5,581 nt of DNA, from the NCBI GenBank assembly GCA_003218525.1, contig QHNU01000163.1, positions 1,660 through 7,240 on the forward strand, given 5' to 3'. Below, in pieces: positions 1 through 5,537 of the stretch. The notes under the pieces are model-generated. The model searched no databases and was not told where the DNA came from. It worked only from the letters and a program-made list of their open reading frames with translations. The stretch comes from Verrucomicrobiota bacterium (GTDB lineage Bacteria > Verrucomicrobiota > Verrucomicrobiia > Chthoniobacterales > UBA10450). Made by a program: the position numbers and the translations under genes. Numbering within the stretch: the first letter of the stretch is position 1; the number at the start of each line of letters is the position of its first letter.

Positions 1-339
1 AAACAAACACGCCATGGAGCCACCCTCGGAAACGCCGAAGATGTTGGCGCGCTCGATGCCGACATCATCCATCACCGCACGAATGTCGTCGGTGCGCTCC
101 TCGAGCGTCGCCATTTTCACGGGGCGATCGGAAAGGCCGGTACCGCGTTTGTCGAAGCGAATGAGACGGCAAAATTTACTGAACCGCTCGAAGAAAAGGG
201 CGCGTTGCGGGATTTCCCAATCGAGGTCCAGATGAGACATCGTACCAGGCGCCCAGACCACGTCGAACGGTCCGTCCCCGCTAATCTGGTAGGCGATGCG
301 AACGTCGTCGCTGCGCGCGTATTTCGTTTTCGGCAACAC
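1..339 (-). CDS. Alpha/beta-hydrolase fold protein, 5' part only (possibly an N-terminal hydrolase domain of a cyclase-type fusion)
   Basis: Reading the minus strand from GTG at 339 gives 113 residues open to the window edge. Visible hydrolase marks are YARSDDVRIAYQISGDGP (residues 7-24), a beta-strand/oxyanion segment VVWAPG (27-32), the FDKRGTGLS loop (62-70), and the nucleophile elbow GVSEGG with Ser104 (102-107). The Asp and His of the triad lie beyond the window. This N-terminal style, with 'IAYQ..GDGP' followed by 'SHLDLDWE', is known from stand-alone hydrolases and from proteins where the hydrolase domain precedes or accompanies an adenylate/guanylate cyclase domain; the truncation prevents a choice. 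The frame lacks a suitable early ATG. GTG 339 or TTG 336 fit the family N-terminus best, while TTG 387 and GTG 444 are longer alternatives before an upstream TAG. No clear ribosome binding site is seen. The gene is divergent from the TPR gene, with 131 bp between the chosen starts. Confidence 0.8.
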   Translation of the reverse strand, partial: MLPKTKYARSDDVRIAYQISGDGPFDVVWAPGTMSHLDLDWEIPQRALFFERFSKFCRLIRFDKRGTGLSDRPVKMATLEERTDDIRAVMDDVGIERANIFGVSEGGSMACLF

Positions 340-451
340 GAAACCAGCAAAGAGACCGAAGGGATTTTTGGCAAATCTGAAGTGCAAGATTCGAACACGC
401 CCCGCCGCCGGCGCTTTTCGCCTTTCAACTTTGTGGACCGCCACGAACGTC

Positions 452-457
452 TAATAT
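452..457 (+). promoter_or_regulatory. Possible -10 element for the TPR gene
   Basis: TAATAT lies 13 bp before the ATG at 471 and matches four of six positions of the sigma-70 -10 consensus. A weak -35 candidate, TTGTGG at 431-436, sits 15 bp upstream, shorter than ideal. If real, transcription would begin only about 7 nt before the start codon, giving an almost leaderless mRNA, which would agree with the absence of a Shine-Dalgarno sequence. This is inference from weak matches. Confidence 0.25.
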
Positions 458-470
458 CTGCAACACCGGG

Positions 471-2504
471 ATGGATCTGCGCACGTTTGTCACTGAGCTC
501 AGACGACGGAACGTCTACAAGGTCGCCGTCGCCTACGCAGTCGTTGGCTGGCTGCTGATCCAAGTGGCGACACAGGTCTTTCCGTTCTTCGAAATTCCGA
601 ATTGGGCGGTGCGGTTGGTGGTACTCGCAATTATCGTCGGGTTTCCGATCGCCCTGGTTATCGCGTGGGCTTTCGAGCTCACCCCTGAAGGAATCAAGCG
701 GACCGAATCTGCTGATGCGGCACGAGAACATTCGCGGGGCCGCGTTTGGATCGCGGTCGTGCTAATGGCTGCAGCGCTTTCGCTCGGCTTGTTCTTCGTC
801 GGCCGCTACACCGCCGGAAATGCAACGCCTCGACAGAGCGAGGCGGCTACAGGGATTGCACAGAAATCGATCGCCGTCTTGCCATTTGAAAGTCTTAGCG
901 AGGACAAATCGAACGCTTACTTCGCCACAGGTATCCATGATGAAATCCTGACCCGTCTTGCCAAAATCAGTGAGCTAAAAGTTATCTCACGAACCTCCAC
1001 AGCGCAGTATCAAAGCAAACCGAGTAACGTCTCTGAAATCGCAAAGCAGCTCGGCGTCGCGCACGTACTGGAAGGTAGCGTTCAAAAAGCTGGCGACGCT
1101 GTGCGGGTTAATGTCCAGCTGATCAACGCACAAAAGGATTCGCACGTCTGGGCCGAGACGTACGATCGCAAGCTGATCGACATCTTCGCGGTCGAGACCG
1201 AAATTGCCAGATCAATTGCCGAGCAGTTACAGGCAAAGCTCGCTGTTCACGAGCAAAAGGTGCTTGCAACTAAAGCGACCAACAACGCGACGGCTTATGA
1301 GGCATACCTCCGCGGCCTCGCCGCCGAAACGGAGAGCCTGATATCTGTTTATCCATTGCAGAAGGCGATCAGTTTCTACAAACGGGCTGTTCAGCTCGAC
1401 CCGAATTTTGCCCTCGCCTGGGCTCGGCTGTCGCGGATGTATTCGTGGTTGTATAGCTCGTTTGGAGACCGCATCGGCAATGCCAAAGGTGCCTTGGAGC
1501 GCGCGCAAGCGCTCCAGGCGGACGCGCCGGAGACTCTGCTTGCTTTGGCGTATTACCAAAACGATGAGCTGCGGGATTACAAGGCGGCGCGCCAGTCTTT
1601 TGTGCGCGCCGCTTCGATGCTACCGGGCAATAGTGAGATTCCGGCGGCGCTTGCTAGCATTGCTCGGCGGCAGGGCCACTGGGACGAGGCGGTCAGTTAT
1701 TTCGAGCACGCGCTCGTTCTCGATCCGCGCAATCCGGAGCTGTTAGTGCATGCCGCCTTCAATTACGGCGATCAGCGTCAGTTCGAGACGGCGCTTCAGT
1801 TGCTCGATCGTGCCTTGGAAATTCGCCCGGACGACCCTGAGATCAAAGCCGAGAAAGCTTCGATCTACCAGGCAAAGGGCGACTTGGCGGAAGCTAACAA
1901 ATACCTGGCCGCTATCACCGCACTCACTCCCTCATATGATGCAGTGGGTGCAAAAGTCACACAACTAAGACTCGAGCGAAAGTATGACGAGGCGATCCGG
2001 CTCCTAAAGACGCGCTTCGCCGAGTTTGAGTTCGGTTCCGAGGTTGAACAGGCAGTGTTCAGCTATTTCTTAATTATCGAGCAACACCTGGCTGGCGACG
2101 ACGCAGGCGTGCAAGCTACCGGCACGCAGACGCGGGACAGGCTCGTACAATTAACTCGCGAGCAACCAGACAATGATTGGCTGGCTATCGTATTATCTCA
2201 GACATACGCCCTCCTGGGCGACAAGAGCGGTGCATGGAAAGAAGCCGAGCGCGTCAAGACAATCACGCCGGTGTCACGAGATGCGGCCGTCGGCCCGTTT
2301 GGCGACGAGAACATGGCCGTCGTAGCGACACTTTTCGGCGAGAAGAGTCGGGCCATCGAATTGCTCACGCGCCTCGTTCGCATTCCCTATACGGGGTGGC
2401 TCTACGGAAATCCAGTTACGCCGGCGCTGCTGCGTCTCGATCCTATTTGGGACCCGCTGCGCAGCGATCCAGCGTTCCAGAAGCTCTGCAAATCACCGCA
2501 GTAG
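471..2504 (+). CDS. Membrane-anchored TPR protein with FlgO/TolB-like domain
   Basis: A 677-aa protein. The N-terminus is basic (RRR, 11-13) and is followed by membrane helices at about 18-38, 47-68 and 91-111. By the positive-inside rule the N-terminus is cytoplasmic and the large C-terminal part periplasmic. Residues about 132-257 (from KSIAVLPFESLSEDKSNAYF through GVAHVLEGSVQKAGDAVRV to HVWAETYDRKL) form the FlgO/TolB-N-like alpha/beta domain typical of CadC-like and cyclase-associated TPR proteins. From about 275 to 490 there are TPR helices; clear units include AISFYKRAVQLDPNFALAW (299-317), WDEAVSYFEHALVLDPRNPE (404-423) and FETALQLLDRALEIRPDDPE (438-457), with weaker helical repeats up to about 670. 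There is no DNA-binding or cyclase domain at the N-terminus, so it is probably a scaffold or sensor rather than a regulator itself. The ATG at 471 gives the conserved start MDLRTFVTELRRRNVYK; no Shine-Dalgarno sequence precedes it. It is divergent from the hydrolase gene. Domain calls are firm; partner and role are unknown. Confidence 0.93.
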   Translation: MDLRTFVTELRRRNVYKVAVAYAVVGWLLIQVATQVFPFFEIPNWAVRLVVLAIIVGFPIALVIAWAFELTPEGIKRTESADAAREHSRGRVWIAVVLMAAALSLGLFFVGRYTAGNATPRQSEAATGIAQKSIAVLPFESLSEDKSNAYFATGIHDEILTRLAKISELKVISRTSTAQYQSKPSNVSEIAKQLGVAHVLEGSVQKAGDAVRVNVQLINAQKDSHVWAETYDRKLIDIFAVETEIARSIAEQLQAKLAVHEQKVLATKATNNATAYEAYLRGLAAETESLISVYPLQKAISFYKRAVQLDPNFALAWARLSRMYSWLYSSFGDRIGNAKGALERAQALQADAPETLLALAYYQNDELRDYKAARQSFVRAASMLPGNSEIPAALASIARRQGHWDEAVSYFEHALVLDPRNPELLVHAAFNYGDQRQFETALQLLDRALEIRPDDPEIKAEKASIYQAKGDLAEANKYLAAITALTPSYDAVGAKVTQLRLERKYDEAIRLLKTRFAEFEFGSEVEQAVFSYFLIIEQHLAGDDAGVQATGTQTRDRLVQLTREQPDNDWLAIVLSQTYALLGDKSGAWKEAERVKTITPVSRDAAVGPFGDENMAVVATLFGEKSRAIELLTRLVRIPYTGWLYGNPVTPALLRLDPIWDPLRSDPAFQKLCKSPQ

Positions 2505-2661
2505 AAAGACCTTCGACTCGGAATCCTTGAGGCTCCTTCCGCATTCGACGTTGAATACGCCGTGCGGCGACGCCGGTGGATCGATTGGGAAATCGCGAGT
2601 CAACCTCGGCGTTTTCGAATCATCGTGCGCGGGGTTTTTCGTGATAAAAGTCGCCCGATCT

Positions 2662-3369
2662 TCACTCGCTGGTCGGCGGCGTTCGTGACGCGATTGTTTT
2701 CGGTAGTGCGAATCCCGCGGCGATGAGCCAGATAAATCCGGGGAATCGCGTCAGCGGAATGAGAAAGAGCGCTTGAGGAATGATCAGAGTCAGAACGCTC
2801 AACTCTCCGATAATCGCGAGGATCAACCCGAATGCGACAAGCCATTTCGGAAGGAGCTTGAAGAACGCCGCCGGGATACACACTCCGGCAATGAGCAGAC
2901 CTAGCGGAACGGAAAAGCCCACACCGCCAAAAGCAAATCCGAGATAATAGAATGCCCGCAGGACACCTGCGTCCTCGGCGATCCCAGGATACGCCATCAC
3001 CCAGAGGACAAAGGCAGTTGCTGCCATGTTAAACGCCGTCATCAACCCGCCAAACAACGCAATGTAAGGGCCGGCCGCGCGCACACCGAGGAATTGAAGC
3101 CGGCTCACTACTGTGGCCGTGAAAATCCCAAGAGGGATCGCGGCACCGAATTGGAGGAAGGCGCAGAGCAAAACCGTCTTGGGATAAGTTTGAAAATAAG
3201 CAGTAATCGCTTCGCTCGATTCCCACGGACCTGGAAAATGCGGTCCACCGGTAAAGCTGACGACTTGATACAGGCCTGCATTAAAGAGAAGCGTGTAGAC
3301 AATTGCCAGAATGCCTGGATGCGGTCCGCGGTGACCATTCCCGCGCGGCAAGAAGTTGATTGTATTCAT
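2662..3369 (-). CDS. Six-helix integral membrane protein, function unknown
   Basis: A 235-aa, strongly hydrophobic protein with predicted helices at about 19-38, 64-88, 98-126, 138-167, 173-197 and 199-222. The first periplasmic-side loop (39-63) is rich in Gly, Pro and aromatic residues (FTGGPHFPGPWESSEAI), and the C-terminal tail TIASRTPPTSE is short and polar. I do not recognise a named family; it resembles DUF4386-like small multi-helix proteins in size and helix number only. No transporter or enzyme motif is visible. ATG 3369 is the first start in frame and lies within the palindrome ATTCATGAAT; no Shine-Dalgarno sequence is seen. It is divergent from the MarR-type regulator and is the obvious candidate for control by it, as is common for MarR-linked efflux or stress membrane genes. 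It is convergent with the TPR gene across a 157-bp gap that has no clear terminator. Confidence 0.85.
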   Translation of the reverse strand: MNTINFLPRGNGHRGPHPGILAIVYTLLFNAGLYQVVSFTGGPHFPGPWESSEAITAYFQTYPKTVLLCAFLQFGAAIPLGIFTATVVSRLQFLGVRAAGPYIALFGGLMTAFNMAATAFVLWVMAYPGIAEDAGVLRAFYYLGFAFGGVGFSVPLGLLIAGVCIPAAFFKLLPKWLVAFGLILAIIGELSVLTLIIPQALFLIPLTRFPGFIWLIAAGFALPKTIASRTPPTSE

Positions 3370-3393
3370 GAATCATTCATTAAATGAACGATT
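3364..3393. promoter_or_regulatory. Two overlapping dyads, probable MarR-type operator
   Basis: Two dyads lie between the divergent membrane protein and regulator genes. The larger spans 3371-3393: arms AATCATTCATT (3371-3381) and AATGAACGATT (3383-3393) around a central A at 3382, with one mismatch pair (3375/3389) and a perfect core TTCATT-A-AATGAA. The second, ATTCATGAAT (3364-3373), is a perfect 10-bp palindrome that includes the membrane protein start codon. MarR-family regulators bind AT-rich palindromes of roughly this size in such divergent gaps. On the minus strand TTGAAA and TAATGA, 16 bp apart, form a weak promoter whose -10 element lies inside the larger dyad, so binding there would block the membrane gene. 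The site is seen directly; its function is inferred. Confidence 0.6.
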
Positions 3394-3417
3394 GCTTTTT
3401 TCAACTAATTTCTTTAA

Positions 3418-3434
3418 GCTGGCTGCTCACCAGC
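3418..3434 (+). other. Small inverted repeat just before the MarR start codon
   Basis: GCTGG (3418-3422) and CCAGC (3430-3434) are complementary around a 7-nt loop, ending 3 nt before the ATG at 3438. In mRNA this 5-bp hairpin would occupy the place where a ribosome binding site would be. It could equally be a minor protein-binding site or chance. No function is claimed. Confidence 0.3.
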
Positions 3435-3437
3435 CTC

Positions 3438-3905
3438 ATGGAATCTCGCAAGCAACAACCAACGGGCGCCGCTTTCCTCCTCGCCCAGCTCGGCGCGCAC
3501 GCCGCCGATCGTTTTGGCGAGCGCATCAAAAGATTACGCCTCGCGCCGCGGCACGCTGGAATCTTGCGCATTATCGCCAAAATTCCCTCGTGCAATCAAC
3601 GGACGTTAGCGAAAAGACTCGGCGTGCTCCCCAGCCGCATGGTCATACTGATTGATGAGCTTGTGGGAAAAGGGCTGGTCGAAAGGAAACGCAGCACCAC
3701 AGATCGCCGCCACTCCGTGCTCATCCTGACCAGGCGGGGTCGAGCAATGCTGGAAAAGCTTTCCAAGTTAGCCGCAGAACACGAAGCCGACCTTTGCGCA
3801 GGCCTAACGGCAGAAGAGCGTAACACGCTCGCGGCTTTGGGCCGTAAAATCGTCCACCAGCAAGGCCTGACGCCCGACGTGCATCCGGGTTATCGCAAAC
3901 TGTAA
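3438..3905 (+). CDS. MarR-family transcriptional regulator
   Basis: A 155-aa protein of typical MarR length. Residues 10-48 form the N-terminal dimerisation helices. The winged helix-turn-helix follows: SCNQRTLAKRLGV (51-63), recognition helix PSRMVILIDELVGKGLV (65-81), and the wing ERKRSTTDRRHSVLILT (82-98) with the family's D-R-R signature at 89-91. LTRRGRAML (97-105) and a long C-terminal helix complete the dimer interface. An ATG at 3384 would add 18 hydrophobic residues unlike MarR N-termini and would begin inside the larger dyad, so ATG 3438 (MESRKQQPTGAAF) is preferred. That choice leaves a 68-bp divergent gap, enough for promoters and an operator. No good Shine-Dalgarno sequence is present; a hairpin lies immediately upstream of the start. 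Such proteins are usually ligand-responsive repressors of themselves and a neighbour, here most likely the divergent membrane protein gene. The ligand is unknown. Confidence 0.92.
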   Translation: MESRKQQPTGAAFLLAQLGAHAADRFGERIKRLRLAPRHAGILRIIAKIPSCNQRTLAKRLGVLPSRMVILIDELVGKGLVERKRSTTDRRHSVLILTRRGRAMLEKLSKLAAEHEADLCAGLTAEERNTLAALGRKIVHQQGLTPDVHPGYRKL

Positions 3906-3911
3906 AATCAT

Positions 3912-3928
3912 TCGGCGTTTTCTGCCGA
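3912..3928 (+). terminator. Weak intrinsic-terminator-like hairpin after the MarR gene
   Basis: TCGGC (3912-3916) pairs with GCCGA (3924-3928) around a 7-nt loop, starting 6 nt after the TAA stop codon. It is followed by a T-rich but interrupted stretch (CTTCTAATTTAATTTG). The position fits a terminator for the regulator gene; the 5-bp stem and broken T tract make it a weak one. Confidence 0.4.
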
Positions 3929-4040
3929 CTTCTAATTTAATTTGTATTCAGTCGTTTCGCGCTCCACTCACCGCTAGCTCGCGGCCATTTGCCTGTCCAG
4001 CTCGGACCCGGCCATGAAATACAAGTGCGGTTCGCACCTC

Positions 4041-4298
4041 ATCCCTGCTCGCTCCATTGAACTCGTTCGCTTCCCGCTCACTCGCCGCGACCCTGTGCGG
4101 CTTTTCCGTCCATGTCGCTCGTCCCTGCTCGCTCCATTGAACTCGTTCGCTTCCCGCTCACTCGCCGCGACCCTGTGCGGCTTTTCCGTCCATGTCACTC
4201 GTCCCAGCTCGCTCCATTGAACTCGCTCGCTTCCCGCTCACTCGCCGCGACCCTGTGCGGCTTTTCCGTCCATGTCGCTCATCCCAGCTCGCTCCATT
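4041..4298. repeat. 80-bp tandem repeat, three full copies plus 18 bp of a fourth
   Basis: Copies lie at 4041-4120, 4121-4200 and 4201-4280, and a partial fourth at 4281-4298 ends at GCTCCATT. Each full copy contains GCTCGCTCCATTGAACTCG near its left end and ends with TTTTCCGTCCATGT plus a short TCGCTC or TCACTC tail. Copies 1 and 2 differ at two positions (unit positions 1 and 77); copies 2 and 3 differ at three (6, 26 and 77). Near-identity points to recent duplication by slippage or unequal crossing-over, or to ongoing homogenisation. The plus strand is C/T-rich on its left half. Each copy carries an internal 5-bp GC hairpin followed by TTTT. No terminal inverted repeats, transposase or CRISPR-like spacing is present. 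Function is unknown. Confidence 0.97.
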
Positions 4299-4811
4299 CT
4301 AATTCCTAATTTTACTTTTCCCCTCTTCCCCCACTTCGAAAATGATTTCCAGCTCGACCGGAGTGCCGAGCGGAAGGCTTGCGACGCCATACACCAAGCG
4401 GCAAGGGCTCTTGTCTTTTCCGAAGACGTCTTGCAGCAACTCCGAAGCGGCGTCAGCGACCTTCGGCTGATCACGGACATCTCCGGAAGTGGCCACCGAC
4501 ACGCCGAGCCGGACGATTCGCGTCACTTTGTCGAGCGATCCCAAATGTTTTTTCGCGACAGCGAGAACGTTGAGCGCCGCGAGGTGAGCTGCCTTGCGCC
4601 CCGCTTCCACATCGAGCTCCGCGCCGACGCGCCCAATGAATTTCGCCCCGTGGCCTTCCGTGGGAAGCATCCCGCTCAGAAAAAGCAGGTTGCCCGTCTG
4701 CACCGCTTCCTCATAGATGCCGAACGGCTCAGGCGGTGCCGGGAGCTTGATACCAAGTTCTTTCAACCGCCGCTCGGCGCCGGCCGATCGAGAGTTATCG
4801 GGGATTACCAT
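4299..4811 (-). CDS. RidA/YjgF/YER057c/UK114-family protein
   Basis: A 170-aa protein; RidA itself is about 128 aa, and this length fits the longer subgroup with an N-terminal extension (AERRLKELGIKLP, 11-23). The family core runs from about 30 to 160: FGIYEEAVQTGNLLFLSGMLP (30-50) and then SPCRLVYGVASLPLGTPVEL (135-154). By my alignment to E. coli RidA, Tyr33 matches Tyr17, Arg138 matches the carboxylate-binding Arg105, and Glu153 matches Glu120, so enamine/imine deaminase-type chemistry is possible. Paralogues of this subgroup have other or unknown substrates, so no gene symbol is given. The C-terminus has an extra polar tail (GEEGKSKIRN) whose stop codon directly adjoins the repeat array. 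The start overlaps the SDR stop by 7 bp, which implies translational coupling; GGA a few bases upstream is a weak ribosome binding site. The protein is cytosolic, normally trimeric, and probably acts with the SDR in one pathway. Confidence 0.92.
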   Translation of the reverse strand: MVIPDNSRSAGAERRLKELGIKLPAPPEPFGIYEEAVQTGNLLFLSGMLPTEGHGAKFIGRVGAELDVEAGRKAAHLAALNVLAVAKKHLGSLDKVTRIVRLGVSVATSGDVRDQPKVADAASELLQDVFGKDKSPCRLVYGVASLPLGTPVELEIIFEVGEEGKSKIRN

Positions 4812-5533
4812 TTTCCAACGTGCGCACCGCCGTCCACGTGCAGCACCTCCCCTGTGATCTGGCGAGCTTCTGTCAGATAAACGACCGCGCTGGCAATGTC
4901 CTCAAGGGTGGAGATTGTGCCCATCGGCGAAAGCGTTTTCAGGGAATCCTTCGGATCCTTGGTGTGAAGCGGTGAGTCGACGACCCCGGGAGCTACGGCG
5001 TTGAATCGAATATGCTCTTTCGCGTATTCCATCGCCAGACTTCGGGTGGCGGCGTTCAGGCCACCTTTAGTGATCATAGAAAAGGAAGCGGGTACGCCAG
5101 CAATTGGATTATCGGCCAACGATGCAGTAATGCTCACAATGCTGCCGCCCGTCTTCTGTGCCTGCATCTGTTTAACTGCAAGCTGCGCGATGTAAATAAA
5201 GCCTGCGAGGTTCGTCGAAACGAGCGCGCGAAAATCGTCTGCCGTGTACTCCGTGAACGGCTTCACCAGGAAGATGCCGGCGTTCGCGACGACGGCATCG
5301 ATCGAGCCGAACTTCTTGATCGCGAGTTCTGCAACTTTCTGCGCCGTCTCAAATTGACCTATATCGCCGTCGATCAAGGCGAGGTGGTCGGAAGCTGAGA
5401 GGTTTTTCGATTTCGTCGCGCTTCGCGCGGTTCCCACAACATCGTAGCCGCGTGCGAGGAACGCCCGGACGATGCCCGCGCCGATGCCTTGCGACGCTCC
5501 CGTAACGATCACTGTCTTCCGATTACTCGCCAT
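4805..5533 (-). CDS. Short-chain dehydrogenase/reductase family protein lacking the catalytic Tyr
   Basis: A 242-aa classical-length SDR. The Rossmann motif TGASQGIG (11-18), NAG (84-86), Asn108 in STNLAG, Ser138 and NAVAPG (178-183) are present, as is the C-terminal TGEVLHVDGG (227-236). Arg37 after the second strand (GTARS) suggests NADP(H) preference. In the YxxxK motif the Lys is present (Lys156 in MITKGG) but the Tyr position is Ser152 (codon TCT, one base from TAT). From memory, a subfamily with 'TKGGLNAATKSLAIEYAK' and a 'HVDGG...GHW' ending also lacks this Tyr, so this is probably a subfamily trait rather than damage. The frame is otherwise intact. ATG 5533 gives MASNRKTVIVTGAS; no Shine-Dalgarno sequence is present, and the start lies 4 nt after an upstream stop codon. 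It is followed by the RidA gene with a 7-bp overlap. Substrate unknown; standard oxidoreductase activity is doubtful. Confidence 0.93.
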   Translation of the reverse strand: MASNRKTVIVTGASQGIGAGIVRAFLARGYDVVGTARSATKSKNLSASDHLALIDGDIGQFETAQKVAELAIKKFGSIDAVVANAGIFLVKPFTEYTADDFRALVSTNLAGFIYIAQLAVKQMQAQKTGGSIVSITASLADNPIAGVPASFSMITKGGLNAATRSLAMEYAKEHIRFNAVAPGVVDSPLHTKDPKDSLKTLSPMGTISTLEDIASAVVYLTEARQITGEVLHVDGGAHVGKW

Positions 5534-5537
5534 AAGA

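Larger units (their letters stand above)
3906..4298. other. Gene-free interval holding a terminator-like hairpin and a tandem array
   Basis: This 393-bp gap lies between the convergent MarR-type and RidA genes. It holds the weak hairpin at 3912-3928, a short perfect hairpin GTGCG-GTT-CGCAC at 4025-4037, and the 80-bp tandem array from 4041. The open frames across the array (for example 4014-4220 plus and 3974-4198 minus) are stop-free only because the repeat lacks stops in several frames. They have no family features, and 80 is not a multiple of three, so successive copies are read in different frames. I find no real gene here. Confidence 0.8.

Noticed and set aside
117..731. 204-aa minus-strand open frame
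   Set aside because: It crosses the start of the TPR gene antisense and runs in a different frame from the hydrolase; the peptide is Arg/Ser-rich with no family features.
2558..2569. CGCCG-TG-CGGCG inverted repeat in the gap between the TPR and membrane genes as a terminator
   Set aside because: The loop is only 2 nt and no T tract follows on either strand; no convincing terminator is seen in 2505-2661.
3384..3437. Upstream ATG that would lengthen the MarR-type protein by 18 residues
   Set aside because: The added residues are hydrophobic and unlike MarR N-termini, and the ATG lies inside the operator-like dyad.
4041..4298. CRISPR array or iteron-type origin
   Set aside because: The copies are contiguous with no variable spacers, the 80-bp period is too long, and there is no cas or replication gene nearby.
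3974..4309. Open frames of 65-74 aa across the tandem repeat on both strands
   Set aside because: The 80-bp period shifts the frame at each copy, and the frames are open only because the repeat lacks stop codons in places; there is no start context or family signal.
4272..4880. 202-aa plus-strand open frame
   Set aside because: It is antisense to the RidA gene and the SDR 3' end, both of which have clear conserved motifs; the translated peptide shows none.
5012..5398. 128-aa plus-strand open frame
   Set aside because: It lies wholly antisense to the SDR gene and has no recognisable features.
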